Of a stretch of 64,000 nt of DNA, positions 8,345 through 17,261 are shown one piece after another. The stretch's first letter is position 1. Every line of letters starts with the position of its first letter. Source of the stretch: Anaerostipes rhamnosivorans (lineage in GTDB: Bacteria > Bacillota > Clostridia > Lachnospirales > Lachnospiraceae); NCBI RefSeq assembly GCF_005280655.1, contig NZ_CP040058.1:1712001-1776000 (forward strand), given 5' to 3'. Under the pieces are notes generated by a model. That model had not been told where the DNA came from, made no database searches, and worked only from the letters and a program-made list of their open reading frames with translations. The translations under genes were made by a program, and so were the position numbers.

Positions 8345-10396
8345 ATGCTGATGTCAAATCGAATTAAAGAAATCATAGAAGTCATATTAAACAGCAGGGG
8401 GTATGTTACCGTCGGGGAGATTGCAAAACAGATCGAGGTATCCGACCGTACAGTGTACCGTGAGATTCCTGAAGTCATGGAAGTCATGAGAGGATACGGT
8501 GTTCAGTTAAATACAGCGAGTAAAAAGGGTATGGTTGCAGTGGGAAGTGCGGAAGATATGAGGAATCTGCGCAGTTTTCTGGGCATGAAAAATCAGATCT
8601 ATATTGTGGACCCCAAAGAAAGGGTAGATTTTATTTTGCTGTATTTGCTTCATGAAAACGATTACATAAAGACAGAGGCATTGGCCATTGACAATGATAC
8701 ATCCATCCCCACAGTGAGGAATGATCTCAAAAAAGTAAAGGAACAACTCAGCGGGTATGATCTGCACCTGATTCAGAAAAAGGGTGAAGGGATTCTGATC
8801 ACTGGAAGTGAGATTGAAAAAAATGCTTTGACAGTCAACACATTGTTGAATCATGTAGATGAATCCAGCCTGTATCAGTGGCTGAATAAGGAAGGGGATC
8901 TGTCAAATCCATTTGTCAGGAGGATGGAAGAGTATGGGTACCACCATGTTATGACAGTATGTCACCGGATCATTAAAAGTATTGTTCAGGATCAATATGA
9001 ACTTTCAACGATGATCAAAGACCGGGAGTATTTGGAGTATATTCTTCTGATCGCTATGATGATTGACTGTCATAAAAAAGGCAGGCCTTATAAAAAAGAA
9101 TTTGAGACTGAGAATTTCAACAAAGAAGAGCAGAAGATCACCAGGCAGGTAAAAAAATCTCTGGAAAAAGAATTTCATGTGATGTTAAGCGAACAAGAAG
9201 AGCAGTATATCAGATGGGTCCTTCATGTGGGCATGGTCCAGGATACATCGAGAGTCTATACGATCCAGAATCATCTGCTGGACGCCAAGATCTATAATTT
9301 TATTCAATATGTGGAAGACCGTATGGGGATTCAGCTGATTCGGGACAAAGAGCTAAAAGAAAGCCTATATATCCATATAGACCGTGCGTTGATCAGGATC
9401 AGAAGCGGTATGTGTATTTCCAATCCTCTGATTGAAGATGTGAAGAGAGACTATGAGGAGTTGTTTATGGTGATCCGGGAGGGTGCAGACAGGATTTTTG
9501 ACGGTGATTTCTTTCCGGACGATGAGATTGGATATTTAGTGCTTTATTTTGCAGTATCCCTGGACAATGTCATGAAACGCTCCTTCCGAATCCTTGTAGT
9601 ATGTTCAGGGGGTATGGGATCATCTAAGATGCTCTCCCACCGCCTGGAACAGGAAATACCAGAAATCTGTGTGAGAAAAGAAGTGTCTTTGATCGGATTT
9701 GGACAGGAAAACCTGGATGAATATGACCTGATCCTATCCACGATCCCTCTTTATATTGATAAACGAAACTATCTGAAGGTATCCCCTCTGCTGAGCCGCA
9801 ACGAATTAGAACAGATTCATGAGGCGATCAAACGCCATAAGTACAAGACTATGCGTAAGATCACCATCCGCGAGAAGGAACAGCGCCAGCTGGAAACACG
9901 GGATCATATTGAATCGCTGGAAAAACTGCGGGCTCTGATGGATGTAGGTTTAAGAGTCATCAAGAGATTTAAAGTTGTTCAGGCAAAGGAAAAGAATTTA
10001 AAAAATAACCTGCTCCGGATTCTGTCTGAGGAAAGCGGCAGGCAGGCCAGCGAATTGGATGCCAGGAATAGAAAACAGCAGTTTTATCTGATACCGGCAA
10101 CTGATATGGTATATTATGAAGCGGTTTTTTCACAGATGTCAGAGCCACGATTATTTGCTGTTCATTTTGAAGATGAACAATATATGAGCAGCGGAGAAAA
10201 GTATACAGATGTGATTTATGCTGTTTATCCGGAAAACCCCTCAGAATATGAAAAGAATACTTTAAATCATGTACTGGAAAGTGTGATCGATGATAAGGAC
10301 ATCCAGCACTTGATCCATAAAGCAGATGAGAAGGGGATCAGACAGTGGATCGGATATCGGTTCAAGCAGTATTTGGCGGAACTGCTGTCTTTGTAA
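8345..10396 (+). CDS. PRD-containing transcriptional regulator, MtlR/BglG type
   Basis: A 683-residue PTS-controlled activator. In order: an N-terminal HTH (about 5-60, VGEIAKQIEVSDRTVYREI), an Mga-like second HTH (about 90-160), two PRD domains (about 180-395) with candidate phospho-histidines in VCHRII and YIHIDRALIRI, and an EIIB-like domain (about 405-490) with its Cys in RILVVCSGGMGSSKML. The last 150 residues resemble EIIA(Mtl) but lack a clear active-site His. ATG 8345 is chosen because GAGG lies 8 bases upstream; the frame also opens at GTG 8336. It lies upstream of mtlD and probably controls the 11194-14808 operon. The cognate PTS permease is not in the window. Confidence 0.85.
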   Translation: MLMSNRIKEIIEVILNSRGYVTVGEIAKQIEVSDRTVYREIPEVMEVMRGYGVQLNTASKKGMVAVGSAEDMRNLRSFLGMKNQIYIVDPKERVDFILLYLLHENDYIKTEALAIDNDTSIPTVRNDLKKVKEQLSGYDLHLIQKKGEGILITGSEIEKNALTVNTLLNHVDESSLYQWLNKEGDLSNPFVRRMEEYGYHHVMTVCHRIIKSIVQDQYELSTMIKDREYLEYILLIAMMIDCHKKGRPYKKEFETENFNKEEQKITRQVKKSLEKEFHVMLSEQEEQYIRWVLHVGMVQDTSRVYTIQNHLLDAKIYNFIQYVEDRMGIQLIRDKELKESLYIHIDRALIRIRSGMCISNPLIEDVKRDYEELFMVIREGADRIFDGDFFPDDEIGYLVLYFAVSLDNVMKRSFRILVVCSGGMGSSKMLSHRLEQEIPEICVRKEVSLIGFGQENLDEYDLILSTIPLYIDKRNYLKVSPLLSRNELEQIHEAIKRHKYKTMRKITIREKEQRQLETRDHIESLEKLRALMDVGLRVIKRFKVVQAKEKNLKNNLLRILSEESGRQASELDARNRKQQFYLIPATDMVYYEAVFSQMSEPRLFAVHFEDEQYMSSGEKYTDVIYAVYPENPSEYEKNTLNHVLESVIDDKDIQHLIHKADEKGIRQWIGYRFKQYLAELLSL

Positions 10397-10436
10397 AAGA
10401 CAATAAAATATACAATAAAAAGGAAAGGTGGGTACT

Positions 10437-10946
10437 ATGATCCATTATATGAATGATGATAAAAGACTTCAGGCAGCTATTTTTATTCCATAGGAAAGTT
10501 CTCCCTATGGAATAAAAAAGCCCTGCGGGCATGATGCACACGATGTGCCAAGGAAGGCTGCTTTGCAGCCGCACATCGGCGCGCAAAGCGGACTTGTCCG
10601 CTTTGTTCTTGAGATGGCAGATCAAGTGTGGCCCGGTTCCTATGATGCTGAATTAATGCAAAAAGCCATTGAAAAGACAATAAATATTACGGCATGGGAC
10701 CAGGGTAAACTGGTTGGCTGCGTACGGATACTGAGTGACGGCTATTTGTTTGGCACAATATCAGAGATTCTTGTTCTAAAAGAATATCAAAAACAAGGAA
10801 TTGGAAAAGAATTGATGAGACGGGCAGTGGAGATCTCGCCAACCTCCTTGTTTTTTGGCGCTCAGCCAGAAGCAGAAGGGTTTTACGAAAAACTCAACCT
10901 ACGAAAATCGCTGCAGTCCTTTATGATTAACAAGACCAGAAAATAA
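10437..10946 (+). pseudogene. GNAT N-acetyltransferase broken by a small palindromic repeat
   Basis: A GNAT-fold acetyltransferase gene starts at ATG 10437 after AAAGGTGGG and reads MIHYMNDDKRLQAAIFI, then hits TAG at 10491. The family sequence resumes in the same frame at GAG 10611/ATG 10614 (EMADQVWPGSYDAELMQ) and runs to 10946 with the acetyl-CoA loop YQKQGIGKELMRRA. The intervening bases (about 123, a multiple of three) are a palindrome-rich repeat also present at 17093 and 23567. So the original gene was interrupted after about 17 codons. A shortened protein could still start at ATG 10545 or 10614, keeping the core fold, so residual activity is possible. Confidence 0.8.
10488..10610 (+). 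repeat. Palindromic MITE/REP-like repeat, copy 1 (inside the GNAT gene)
   Basis: About 123 bases of nested inverted repeats: CCATAGG/CCTATGG, CGATGTGC/GCACATCG around GGCTGC/GCAGCC, and CAAAGCGGAC/GTCCGCTTTG (10584-10605). No transposase is encoded. The exact ends are inferred from where the GNAT frame breaks and resumes. Confidence 0.75.
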
Positions 10947-10980
10947 AAAGTTCTTTATCGTGCGAAGCACGCATGGGTAT

Positions 10981-11017
10981 AAAAAACTTGCAGGTAATAT
11001 TACCTGCAAGTTTTTTT
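10981..11017. terminator. Bidirectional terminator, 18-bp perfect palindrome
   Basis: AAAAAACTTGCAGGTAAT is followed directly by its exact reverse complement and a T-run. It closes the GNAT region; a smaller hairpin (CGTGCGAAGCACG) precedes it at about 10960. The rest of the gap to 11194 shows no gene. Confidence 0.85.
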
Positions 11018-11193
11018 CTTTTTAAAACGACCAACATATTTTTAATTACATTTTAGTACAGTGATACTTTTGTCAAAATAAAATTGAAAAATGCAGAACT
11101 GGATGAAGTGGATTTTCCGGAATAAGTTTTCTATAATTTAACCATAGACAAAAACAGGAACAAGAACACCAGGTTTAGAATAGGAGATTATTT

Positions 11194-12354
11194 ATGAGAG
11201 CAGTACATTTTGGAGCGGGTAAGATTGGCAGAGGGTTTATCGCAGACTTACTGCACAATACCGGATATGAGATCACATTTGTGGATGTCAACGAAAAGCT
11301 GAACGCAGAGATGAACCAGTACCACAATTATTATCTGTATGTGATCCAGGAAGATTACAGACGCAAAGAGATCGACAAGGTATCAGCGCTATCCCCGATC
11401 ACCCAGCCGGAGGAGGTTTCCAAAGCCATCGTGGATGCCGATCTGGTGACAACCGCAGTCATTGCAGATAACTTTCCAAAGATTGCAAACAATCTGGCAG
11501 CCGGATTAAAAGCAAGATTGGATGCAGGCAAAGAAAGAGTTAATGTAATTCCATGTGAGAATGCATTCTACTGTGGAGTGATGTTAAAGAATGAACTGCT
11601 GAAAACAGGTCTTCTCACAGAAGAGGAACTGGAAAAGATCGCAGGTATCCCAAGCACAGCAGTCGACCGTATGGTGTTTGCAGCTGAGCGCGATGGAAGA
11701 GATGGAATTGATGTTGGAAATACTTATGAACTTGTCATCGAAAAGAATCAGTTAGTGGATCCTGATGCACAGCCGATCAAAGGCGCTGAATATACAGGAA
11801 ATCTTGACAAGTATCTGGAAAGAAAGCTGTGTGTTGTCAATGGCGGGCATACAATGTCAGCATACATTGCACGTTTGATGGGGTATGACATCATCCAGGA
11901 CTACTTTAAGGTTCCGGAGAATACAAAACTGACAAGGGATATTATGCTGCAGGCAGGGGCCTTTATTGAGAAAAAGCACGGATTTGCGCATGAGGAAATG
12001 GCAGATTACATCGACGCCACCATCGGCCGCTGGTCCACACCGGGCGTAAAGGATACCATTGAACGGATCGCCAAGGCACCGATCCGTAAGCTGGATCCGG
12101 AAGACCGCATGGTAAAATCCGCGATCGAGTGTGAGAAGTATGGACTTGCCAATGATTTGATCCTAAAAGGGATCGCAGCGGCATTTTTATATGATGTTGA
12201 AGGGGATGAACAGGCCGCGGAGATCAAGGCATATGTGGAGGAAAATGGAATCGAAAAAGCCGTCACACATTACACTGGTATTGAGTCAGGAAGCCATATC
12301 TATGAAGAGATATTAAACGCTTATAACGAATATAAAGCAAAAAAATCAAACTAA
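11194..12354 (+). CDS. mtlD: Mannitol-1-phosphate 5-dehydrogenase
   Basis: A 386-residue polyol-phosphate dehydrogenase that interconverts mannitol 1-phosphate and fructose 6-phosphate with NAD. The N-terminal Rossmann motif is HFGAGKIGRGFIADLL; the active-site region shows CVVNGGHTMSAYIARLMGY, with the catalytic Lys further upstream in the family. Length matches bacterial MtlD. It is the first gene of a four-gene operon (gaps of 17-25 bases), followed by hexulose-phosphate synthase, hexulose-phosphate isomerase and an alcohol dehydrogenase, and lies downstream of an MtlR-like regulator. The mannitol PTS itself is absent here. Confidence 0.93.
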   Translation: MRAVHFGAGKIGRGFIADLLHNTGYEITFVDVNEKLNAEMNQYHNYYLYVIQEDYRRKEIDKVSALSPITQPEEVSKAIVDADLVTTAVIADNFPKIANNLAAGLKARLDAGKERVNVIPCENAFYCGVMLKNELLKTGLLTEEELEKIAGIPSTAVDRMVFAAERDGRDGIDVGNTYELVIEKNQLVDPDAQPIKGAEYTGNLDKYLERKLCVVNGGHTMSAYIARLMGYDIIQDYFKVPENTKLTRDIMLQAGAFIEKKHGFAHEEMADYIDATIGRWSTPGVKDTIERIAKAPIRKLDPEDRMVKSAIECEKYGLANDLILKGIAAAFLYDVEGDEQAAEIKAYVEENGIEKAVTHYTGIESGSHIYEEILNAYNEYKAKKSN

Positions 12355-12372
12355 AAACAGGAGGAATGAAAA

Positions 12373-12999
12373 ATGAAATTACAGTTGGCTTTAGATGAAA
12401 TGAACCTTGTGGATGCCCTGCGTTTTGCTGACAAAGTAGCAGAACATGTAGACATCATTGAGGTGGGAACACCGTTTGTCATGGATGAAGGAATGCGGGG
12501 AGTGCGCGAATTCCACCGTTTCTTCCCGGAAAAAGAGATCCTTGCGGATTTAAAGATCATGGATGGAGGATATCTGGAGGCAAGCTATGCATATGAGGCT
12601 GGGGCTGCCTATGCAACGATCCTGGGAGTCTCCGATAACCTGACTATTGAAGGAGCCTTAAAGGCAGCCAGAGCTTATGAGAGAAAACTGGTAGTGGATA
12701 TGATCTGCGTGGAGGATCTGCCTGCAAGGATCGCAAAGATGGAGGAGATCGGAGTGGATATCCTGGCAGTGCATACTGGAGCTGACCAGCAGGCGGCGGG
12801 AAGAGAGCCGATCCAGGATCTGGAGGTCATGACAGCCAACGCAAAGAAATCCCAGATTGCGGTTGCAGGAGGGATCAACAGTAAGACCATCGGAAAGTAC
12901 GTGGCATTAAAGCCAGACATTGTGATCGTGGGATCTGCCATCGGACATGCGGATGACCCGGTTGCCGAAGCAAAAGCAATTCAAGATGCCTTATTATAA
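12373..12999 (+). CDS. hxlA: 3-hexulose-6-phosphate synthase family protein
   Basis: A 208-residue OMP-decarboxylase-fold enzyme. HPS joins formaldehyde and ribulose 5-phosphate, or splits hexulose 6-phosphate in reverse. Motifs: LQLALDEMNL with active-site Asp 8, ADLKIMDGG near 60, VHTGADQQAAG near 137, and the phosphate-binding AGGI and VGSAIG loops. The HTG motif favours HPS over keto-gulonate-phosphate decarboxylase, though that sister function is not excluded. The isomerase partner is the next gene, 17 bases on. Because fructose 6-phosphate is the product of MtlD, the pair could supply pentose phosphates from mannitol. Confidence 0.82.
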   Translation: MKLQLALDEMNLVDALRFADKVAEHVDIIEVGTPFVMDEGMRGVREFHRFFPEKEILADLKIMDGGYLEASYAYEAGAAYATILGVSDNLTIEGALKAARAYERKLVVDMICVEDLPARIAKMEEIGVDILAVHTGADQQAAGREPIQDLEVMTANAKKSQIAVAGGINSKTIGKYVALKPDIVIVGSAIGHADDPVAEAKAIQDALL

Positions 13000-13016
13000 T
13001 CCAGGAGGAAAAAAAG

Positions 13017-13574
13017 ATGAGTGAATGTAAAAACGTATTTTCAATCTTAAATGAATTGATGGAAAATGCAAAAGAGATCCAGAATGAAGATGTATTAAAG
13101 GTAGAAGATTTAATTATGAACGCAAAAAGGATCTTTGTGGGTGGAGCAGGGCGTTCCGGTTTTGCAGCTAGAGGATTTTCCAACCGCTTAATGCATTTAG
13201 GTTTCCAGGTTTACTTTGTGGGAGAACCTACGACGCCAAGCATCCAGGAAGGGGACTTATTGATCGTAGGCTCTGGTTCCGGCAATACAGCCAGTCTTGT
13301 TTCCAACGCCCAAAAGGCAAAGGCTCAGGGTGCAAAAGTCGCTACCGTTACAATGTTTCCGGAAAACAAGATCGGTTCTATGGCAGATGCAGCAATCCGT
13401 ATCCCAGGAGTAACTGAGAAATGCGCAGGCCAGGGAAAAGGCAGCGTCCAGTCTTCAGGATCTTCATTTGAAGAACTGACATGGATCACTTATGATGCCA
13501 TTGTCATGGATTTAATGAGAATCACGAATCAGGGAGACAAAGAATTATTTGCCCGCCACGCAAACATGGAATAA
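13017..13574 (+). CDS. hxlB: 6-phospho-3-hexuloisomerase
   Basis: A 185-residue SIS-domain isomerase that interconverts hexulose 6-phosphate and fructose 6-phosphate. Phosphosugar-binding residues are in GGAGRSGFAARGFSNRLMH and in VGSGSGNTASL; FEELTWI near the C-terminus is the PHI signature with its catalytic Glu. AGGAGG precedes ATG 13017. It forms the usual pair with the upstream HPS gene. Confidence 0.88.
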   Translation: MSECKNVFSILNELMENAKEIQNEDVLKVEDLIMNAKRIFVGGAGRSGFAARGFSNRLMHLGFQVYFVGEPTTPSIQEGDLLIVGSGSGNTASLVSNAQKAKAQGAKVATVTMFPENKIGSMADAAIRIPGVTEKCAGQGKGSVQSSGSSFEELTWITYDAIVMDLMRITNQGDKELFARHANME

Positions 13575-13599
13575 GAATAAAAAAGAAAAGAGGAGTTTC

Positions 13600-14808
13600 A
13601 TGAACGATTTTACATTTTTAAGTCCTACCAGATTAGTTGTAGGAAGAGAAGCTGAAAAAGAAACAGGAAAATGGATCAAGGAGTACGGCGGAACAACCGT
13701 ATTAGTACATCATGACAGCGGATTCGTAAAACAAAATGGATTTGTTGACAAAGTAATCGATATGTTAAAAGCGGACGGTTTAAAGGTTGTAGAATTAGGA
13801 GGCGTTGTCCCAAATCCTCATTTATCAAAGGTGTATGAAGGCATTGAACTGTGCAAAAAAGAAGGCGTGGATTTTCTGTTGGCCATTGGAGGAGGAAGTG
13901 TCATTGATTCCACTAAGGCTATCGCCATGGGACTTCCGTATGAGGGAGATGTGTGGGATTTCTTTATCGAAGAGGACGGAGTGCCGCACGATGTACCGAA
14001 AAAGAGTACGCCGCTGGGTGTTATCCTCACGATTGCTGCCACAGGAAGTGAAGCGTCCAACAGCTGTGTGATTACAAAAGCGGATGAAAATCTGAAGCGT
14101 TTCTGTGACAATGACATTAACCGTGCCAGGTTTGCCATTGAAAATCCGGAGCTTACGATGACCCTGCCGCCGTTCCAGACAGCCTGTGGAGTGATTGATA
14201 TTATGTCCCACTCCTTTGAACGGTATTTTACACCAGAAAAAGAGAATGATATTTTAACAGACTATTTATGTGAGGCTATTTTCCATACATGTATGGATTG
14301 CGGACGGATTCTTGTAAAAGATCCGGCGAACTACGAAGCGAGAGCTAGTATCATGGTGGCATCCACTCTTTCCCATAATGGACTGACCGGTATGGGAAGA
14401 ACTGGAGACTGGGCATCCCATTTCATCGAGCACGAATTGTCTGGTGAATATCAGAGCGTTACCCATGGAGCAGGACTGGCAGTGATTACCCCAGCATGGA
14501 TGAAATATGTGTATAAGGACAACATGGATAAATTCATCAAATGGGCGACCCGTGTCATGGGTGTTTCCATGGATTACAGTGATCCGGAGAGAACGGTACT
14601 GGAGGCAATCGACCGTTTGGAATTATTCTTCCAGAGTCTTGGTGTGCCTACAAAGTTAAGCGAGGTTCCGGGAGTTGAGGACTTGGACGAAGAAGTGATG
14701 GAGCGTATGGCAAAACGTGTACGTGTTGTCCACGAAGACGGAAGCATCGGCTGGGTGCGCCGGTTAAATACAAAGGATATTGTAGAAATATTCAAGCTGG
14801 CCATGTAA
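13600..14808 (+). CDS. Iron-containing alcohol dehydrogenase (YqhD/Bdh type)
   Basis: A 402-residue group III alcohol dehydrogenase. The nucleotide-binding motif is GGGSVIDSTKAIAMG, and the metal ligands fall in DIMSHSFE, LSHNG and THGAGLAV. These NAD(P)H enzymes reduce aldehydes such as butyraldehyde, glycolaldehyde or formaldehyde. ATG 13600 is chosen because AGGAG is 5 bases upstream; the frame opens earlier inside the isomerase gene. As last gene of the mtlD-hxlA-hxlB operon it could remove formaldehyde released by HPS acting in reverse, or simply recycle NAD. Both are inferences from context. Confidence 0.87.
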   Translation: MNDFTFLSPTRLVVGREAEKETGKWIKEYGGTTVLVHHDSGFVKQNGFVDKVIDMLKADGLKVVELGGVVPNPHLSKVYEGIELCKKEGVDFLLAIGGGSVIDSTKAIAMGLPYEGDVWDFFIEEDGVPHDVPKKSTPLGVILTIAATGSEASNSCVITKADENLKRFCDNDINRARFAIENPELTMTLPPFQTACGVIDIMSHSFERYFTPEKENDILTDYLCEAIFHTCMDCGRILVKDPANYEARASIMVASTLSHNGLTGMGRTGDWASHFIEHELSGEYQSVTHGAGLAVITPAWMKYVYKDNMDKFIKWATRVMGVSMDYSDPERTVLEAIDRLELFFQSLGVPTKLSEVPGVEDLDEEVMERMAKRVRVVHEDGSIGWVRRLNTKDIVEIFKLAM

Positions 14809-14825
14809 TAATAGCCAGAAGAAAA

Positions 14826-14875
14826 GAATCCCGCAGATGAAAAGGAAGGTTCCTTTTATCTGTGGGATTTTTTTG
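14826..14875. terminator. Terminator after the mtlD operon
   Basis: AATCCCGCAGATGAAAAGG pairs with its near-complement at 14851-14869, followed by a T-run. It separates this operon from the convergent gene at 14885 and may serve both. Confidence 0.85.
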
Positions 14876-14884
14876 CCTTTCCTG

Positions 14885-15805
14885 TTAACGAAGACCATAT
14901 TGAGCCTTGGAGACAACCTTGCCGTTTTGGAATGTGACATTTGCATTTGCTCCAATACTGCCTGAGCCTTTCCAGGAATATATTTTCGTATGGTATCCGC
15001 TCACAGAAGAGGAGGCAATACATGTTCCAGGGCCGCCGATCAAATATTTGACACTGCTGTAGGACATGCCTGTTTTGATCCTTTTATATTCAGCCTTGGT
15101 GATTGTCCTGCCTCTGCCTTTTGGGCCGAACCAATGTGCATATAAGGTATGTTTTTTCAGCTTTTTTATGGTTGTATTTTTTTTAACCTTGGTGCCGCCG
15201 GACTTCTTTGTGTACCATCCTTTAAATTTATATCTGCTGCGTTTTGGAGTTGGCAGTTTGCCGTATTTCTTACCCGCCTGGACCTTTTTTGATTTCTTGG
15301 AGACTCTGCCTTTATTGGCATTAAATCTTATCTTATATTTTTGTCCTAGCACATTGATGACTTTATCTTTTTCGCCCAAAAAATCAGCTGAATCTTCGTC
15401 AAATCCGTAATTCTTGTCGTAAGTGAACAATTCATAGTCAGCCGAGATAACATATCTTCCCGGGGTTTTAATCTTAAAAGTTTTCGTATAAGTAGTACCC
15501 ATAGGGCGCCATTCCCACCAATCATCAGGCCAGATTTCATTGCCGATATCCTTTTTATTTTTAAATATCATGTAAGCTGTCGGCAATATCTTTGTTTCCC
15601 CGTCAATACCGCCTTTTGCATTGACTCTGTCACCGATGAAGGTCACTTTAAAAGATTTTCCTGCTTTGACATTGCTAGGTGCACTGATCCTGCATTTCGA
15701 ATACTTTGCCTGCGGGGCGGCCGCTTTTGGTGCTTTTTCTGATAACGGAACTGCTGATAACGCAATTACAAATACCATTCCAATGATTAATAATCTTTTT
15801 TTCAT
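14885..15805 (-). CDS. Secreted protein with InlB B-repeat and DUF3862-like domain
   Basis: A 306-residue exported protein with a signal peptide (MKKRLLIIGMVFVIALSAVP). After a beta-rich region of about 110 residues comes a Listeria-Bacteroides B-repeat at about 160-215 (KIRFNANKG, FKGWYTKKSGGTKV, LYAHW). The C-terminal 75 residues (ITKAEYKRIKTGMSYSSV, then GGPGTCI) match the SmpA/BLIP-like DUF3862 fold. It is very basic. AAGGAGGGAACC precedes the ATG. Probably a cell-wall or surface protein; ligand unknown. Confidence 0.75.
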   Translation of the reverse strand: MKKRLLIIGMVFVIALSAVPLSEKAPKAAAPQAKYSKCRISAPSNVKAGKSFKVTFIGDRVNAKGGIDGETKILPTAYMIFKNKKDIGNEIWPDDWWEWRPMGTTYTKTFKIKTPGRYVISADYELFTYDKNYGFDEDSADFLGEKDKVINVLGQKYKIRFNANKGRVSKKSKKVQAGKKYGKLPTPKRSRYKFKGWYTKKSGGTKVKKNTTIKKLKKHTLYAHWFGPKGRGRTITKAEYKRIKTGMSYSSVKYLIGGPGTCIASSSVSGYHTKIYSWKGSGSIGANANVTFQNGKVVSKAQYGLR

Positions 15806-16012
15806 AGGTTCCCTCCTTAAAGTTTTGTATCTTTGTTACGTCCCTCTTAAAAACATTATAAAGCATGAAGAAATATAATTCACCTTTTTTACAAGAAAAA
15901 GGTGAATCTTATTTTGTTGATAGTAATTGAGAATTAAACTAAGTTTAACATCCTTGGTTTCTTTATTCTTCTAGTTAAAGTATAATAGAGACAGGAAGGG
16001 GATGGTGATGAA

Positions 16013-16864
16013 ATGAACAGAATTCGTTTACGTACTTTATTAACAGCGGCACTTTTGGTATTGGGTGTATTTTTGGTCTCTCCGGTAAAGGTGTCGGCAA
16101 AGAACCCGAAAGAGGTAACTTTAAAACCAGGGAAGACCTATAAAAAATATGACATTACCGGAGATAAGAAAAAGGACAGGATTTCAATTAAATTGAGCAG
16201 CCACAAGAAAGACCCGTCCATCAAGATGAAGACTACCGTTTATGTTAACGGCAAAAAAGTCTATTCCAAGAAGGGATACTGTTATGGCATAACAGCCAAA
16301 ATCTACACATTAAAAAATAAAAAGCCATTTTTGTATCTGAACAGCTGGGCGGACAATGGGGATGGCCCTGTCAATGCTTTGTTTCAGTATCAGTCTAGGA
16401 AGCTGAAAAAGGTGATCAACTTTCAGGCACTGTTTGGAACCAAATACGGCACCTACGGAACCCATCCAGGCGGGTCTGTGGTAAAAGTAAAAGGCAATAC
16501 AGTAACCGCCAGGTTTGATCTGATGTCCTGGACTATAGGACCTTCTTCCTATGAATATCAGTACAAATATAAAAAGGGAACCCTGAAGCGTACAAGTTCT
16601 ACAGGAAAAGTAACGACCGCGCTTTACAACAATACCGCAACCGCAAAGAAAAATATCAAGGTCTATAAAACAGCAAAGGTAAGATCATCTTATACAGTCC
16701 TAAAAAGAGGACAGAGGGTGCAGTTTTTAAAGGCTTATGTAAAAGGCAGAAACCATTTTTTAAAGATCAGGATGTCCAACAAAAAGACTGGCTGGATCAA
16801 AGGGCAGCTGAAATATTCAGACTTTGATAACCGGATGTTTCAGGAGGTGTTCTGGGCCGGGTGA
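16013..16864 (+). CDS. Secreted basic protein with C-terminal SH3-like domain
   Basis: A 283-residue exported protein with a signal peptide ending near SPVKVSA. The middle part (YDITGDKKKDRISIKL) resembles calcium-binding FG-GAP-like repeats seen in Lachnospiraceae surface proteins. The last 65 residues (NIKVYKTAKVRSSYTVLKRG, ending KKTGWIKG) look like a bacterial SH3 domain, which often binds peptidoglycan. It is Lys-rich like its neighbour at 14885, so both may be wall-associated. No enzyme domain is visible. Confidence 0.7.
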   Translation: MNRIRLRTLLTAALLVLGVFLVSPVKVSAKNPKEVTLKPGKTYKKYDITGDKKKDRISIKLSSHKKDPSIKMKTTVYVNGKKVYSKKGYCYGITAKIYTLKNKKPFLYLNSWADNGDGPVNALFQYQSRKLKKVINFQALFGTKYGTYGTHPGGSVVKVKGNTVTARFDLMSWTIGPSSYEYQYKYKKGTLKRTSSTGKVTTALYNNTATAKKNIKVYKTAKVRSSYTVLKRGQRVQFLKAYVKGRNHFLKIRMSNKKTGWIKGQLKYSDFDNRMFQEVFWAG

Positions 16865-16878
16865 GACACACTTTTTTG

Positions 16879-16907
16879 TTGAATCCTGACTGCTGGTGGT
16901 GTATAAT
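16879..16907 (+). promoter_or_regulatory. Sigma-A promoter of a short non-coding unit
   Basis: TTGAAT (16879-16884), a 17-base spacer and a perfect TATAAT (16902-16907). No open frame longer than about 11 codons follows before a terminator 150 bases downstream. Confidence 0.7.
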
Positions 16908-16913
16908 CATTAC

Positions 16914-17094
16914 ATGAGAGAGTGTTTTAATAATAAGAATTGACTGCACTATTTTACTATGATGTTGAACCGGAATATAGGACCTGAATCATAGTTTGCC
17001 CTATGGGTAACCTTCATTAGGTTATCTTTGGAATGACAGCAGTATATACTTCATACATTAACAGAGACGCCTCAGATGTGCGTCTCTGTTTTAT
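16914..17094 (+). ncRNA. Candidate structured small RNA, about 180 nt (6S-like?)
   Basis: A free-standing transcription unit: consensus promoter, about 145 bases without coding potential, then an intrinsic terminator. The interior can fold: ACTGC near 16942 pairs with GCAGT near 17038, AAG with CTT outside it, and hairpins CATAG/CTATG and TAACCT/AGGTTA lie inside, giving a rod with a large internal bubble. Length and shape recall 6S RNA, but I recognise no diagnostic sequence, so the family is unproven. Confidence 0.5.
17060..17094 (+). terminator. Rho-independent terminator of the small RNA
   Basis: AACAGAGACGC pairs perfectly with GCGTCTCTGTT (11 bp, 9-base loop), followed by TTTATT. Confidence 0.85.
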
Positions 17095-17152
17095 TCTATA
17101 GAAAGGAATATAAAAGCCCTCCAGGCATGAAGCGCACTTGTCCGCTTTGTTC
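17093..17152 (+). repeat. Palindromic repeat, copy 2 (deleted)
   Basis: Same order of blocks as 10488-10610: TTCTATAG, AAAAGCCCT, GGCATGA, GCGC, then ACTTGTCCGCTTTGTTC. The central hairpins are missing, leaving about 60 bases. It sits directly after the small RNA terminator. Confidence 0.6.
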
Positions 17153-17261
17153 GCTGACATGGACTTAAGGATGTATGAGATGTCCTGCCAATATTATTAA
17201 AATGTTATGAAACTCACTCAGAGGGAAAGGATACAAATATTTTTACAAAGGAGGAGAGAAT

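Noticed and set aside
15066..15410. Forward-strand open frame opposite the secreted InlB-repeat protein
   Set aside because: It mirrors a well-supported reverse gene with signal peptide and ribosome site; it has no family signature.
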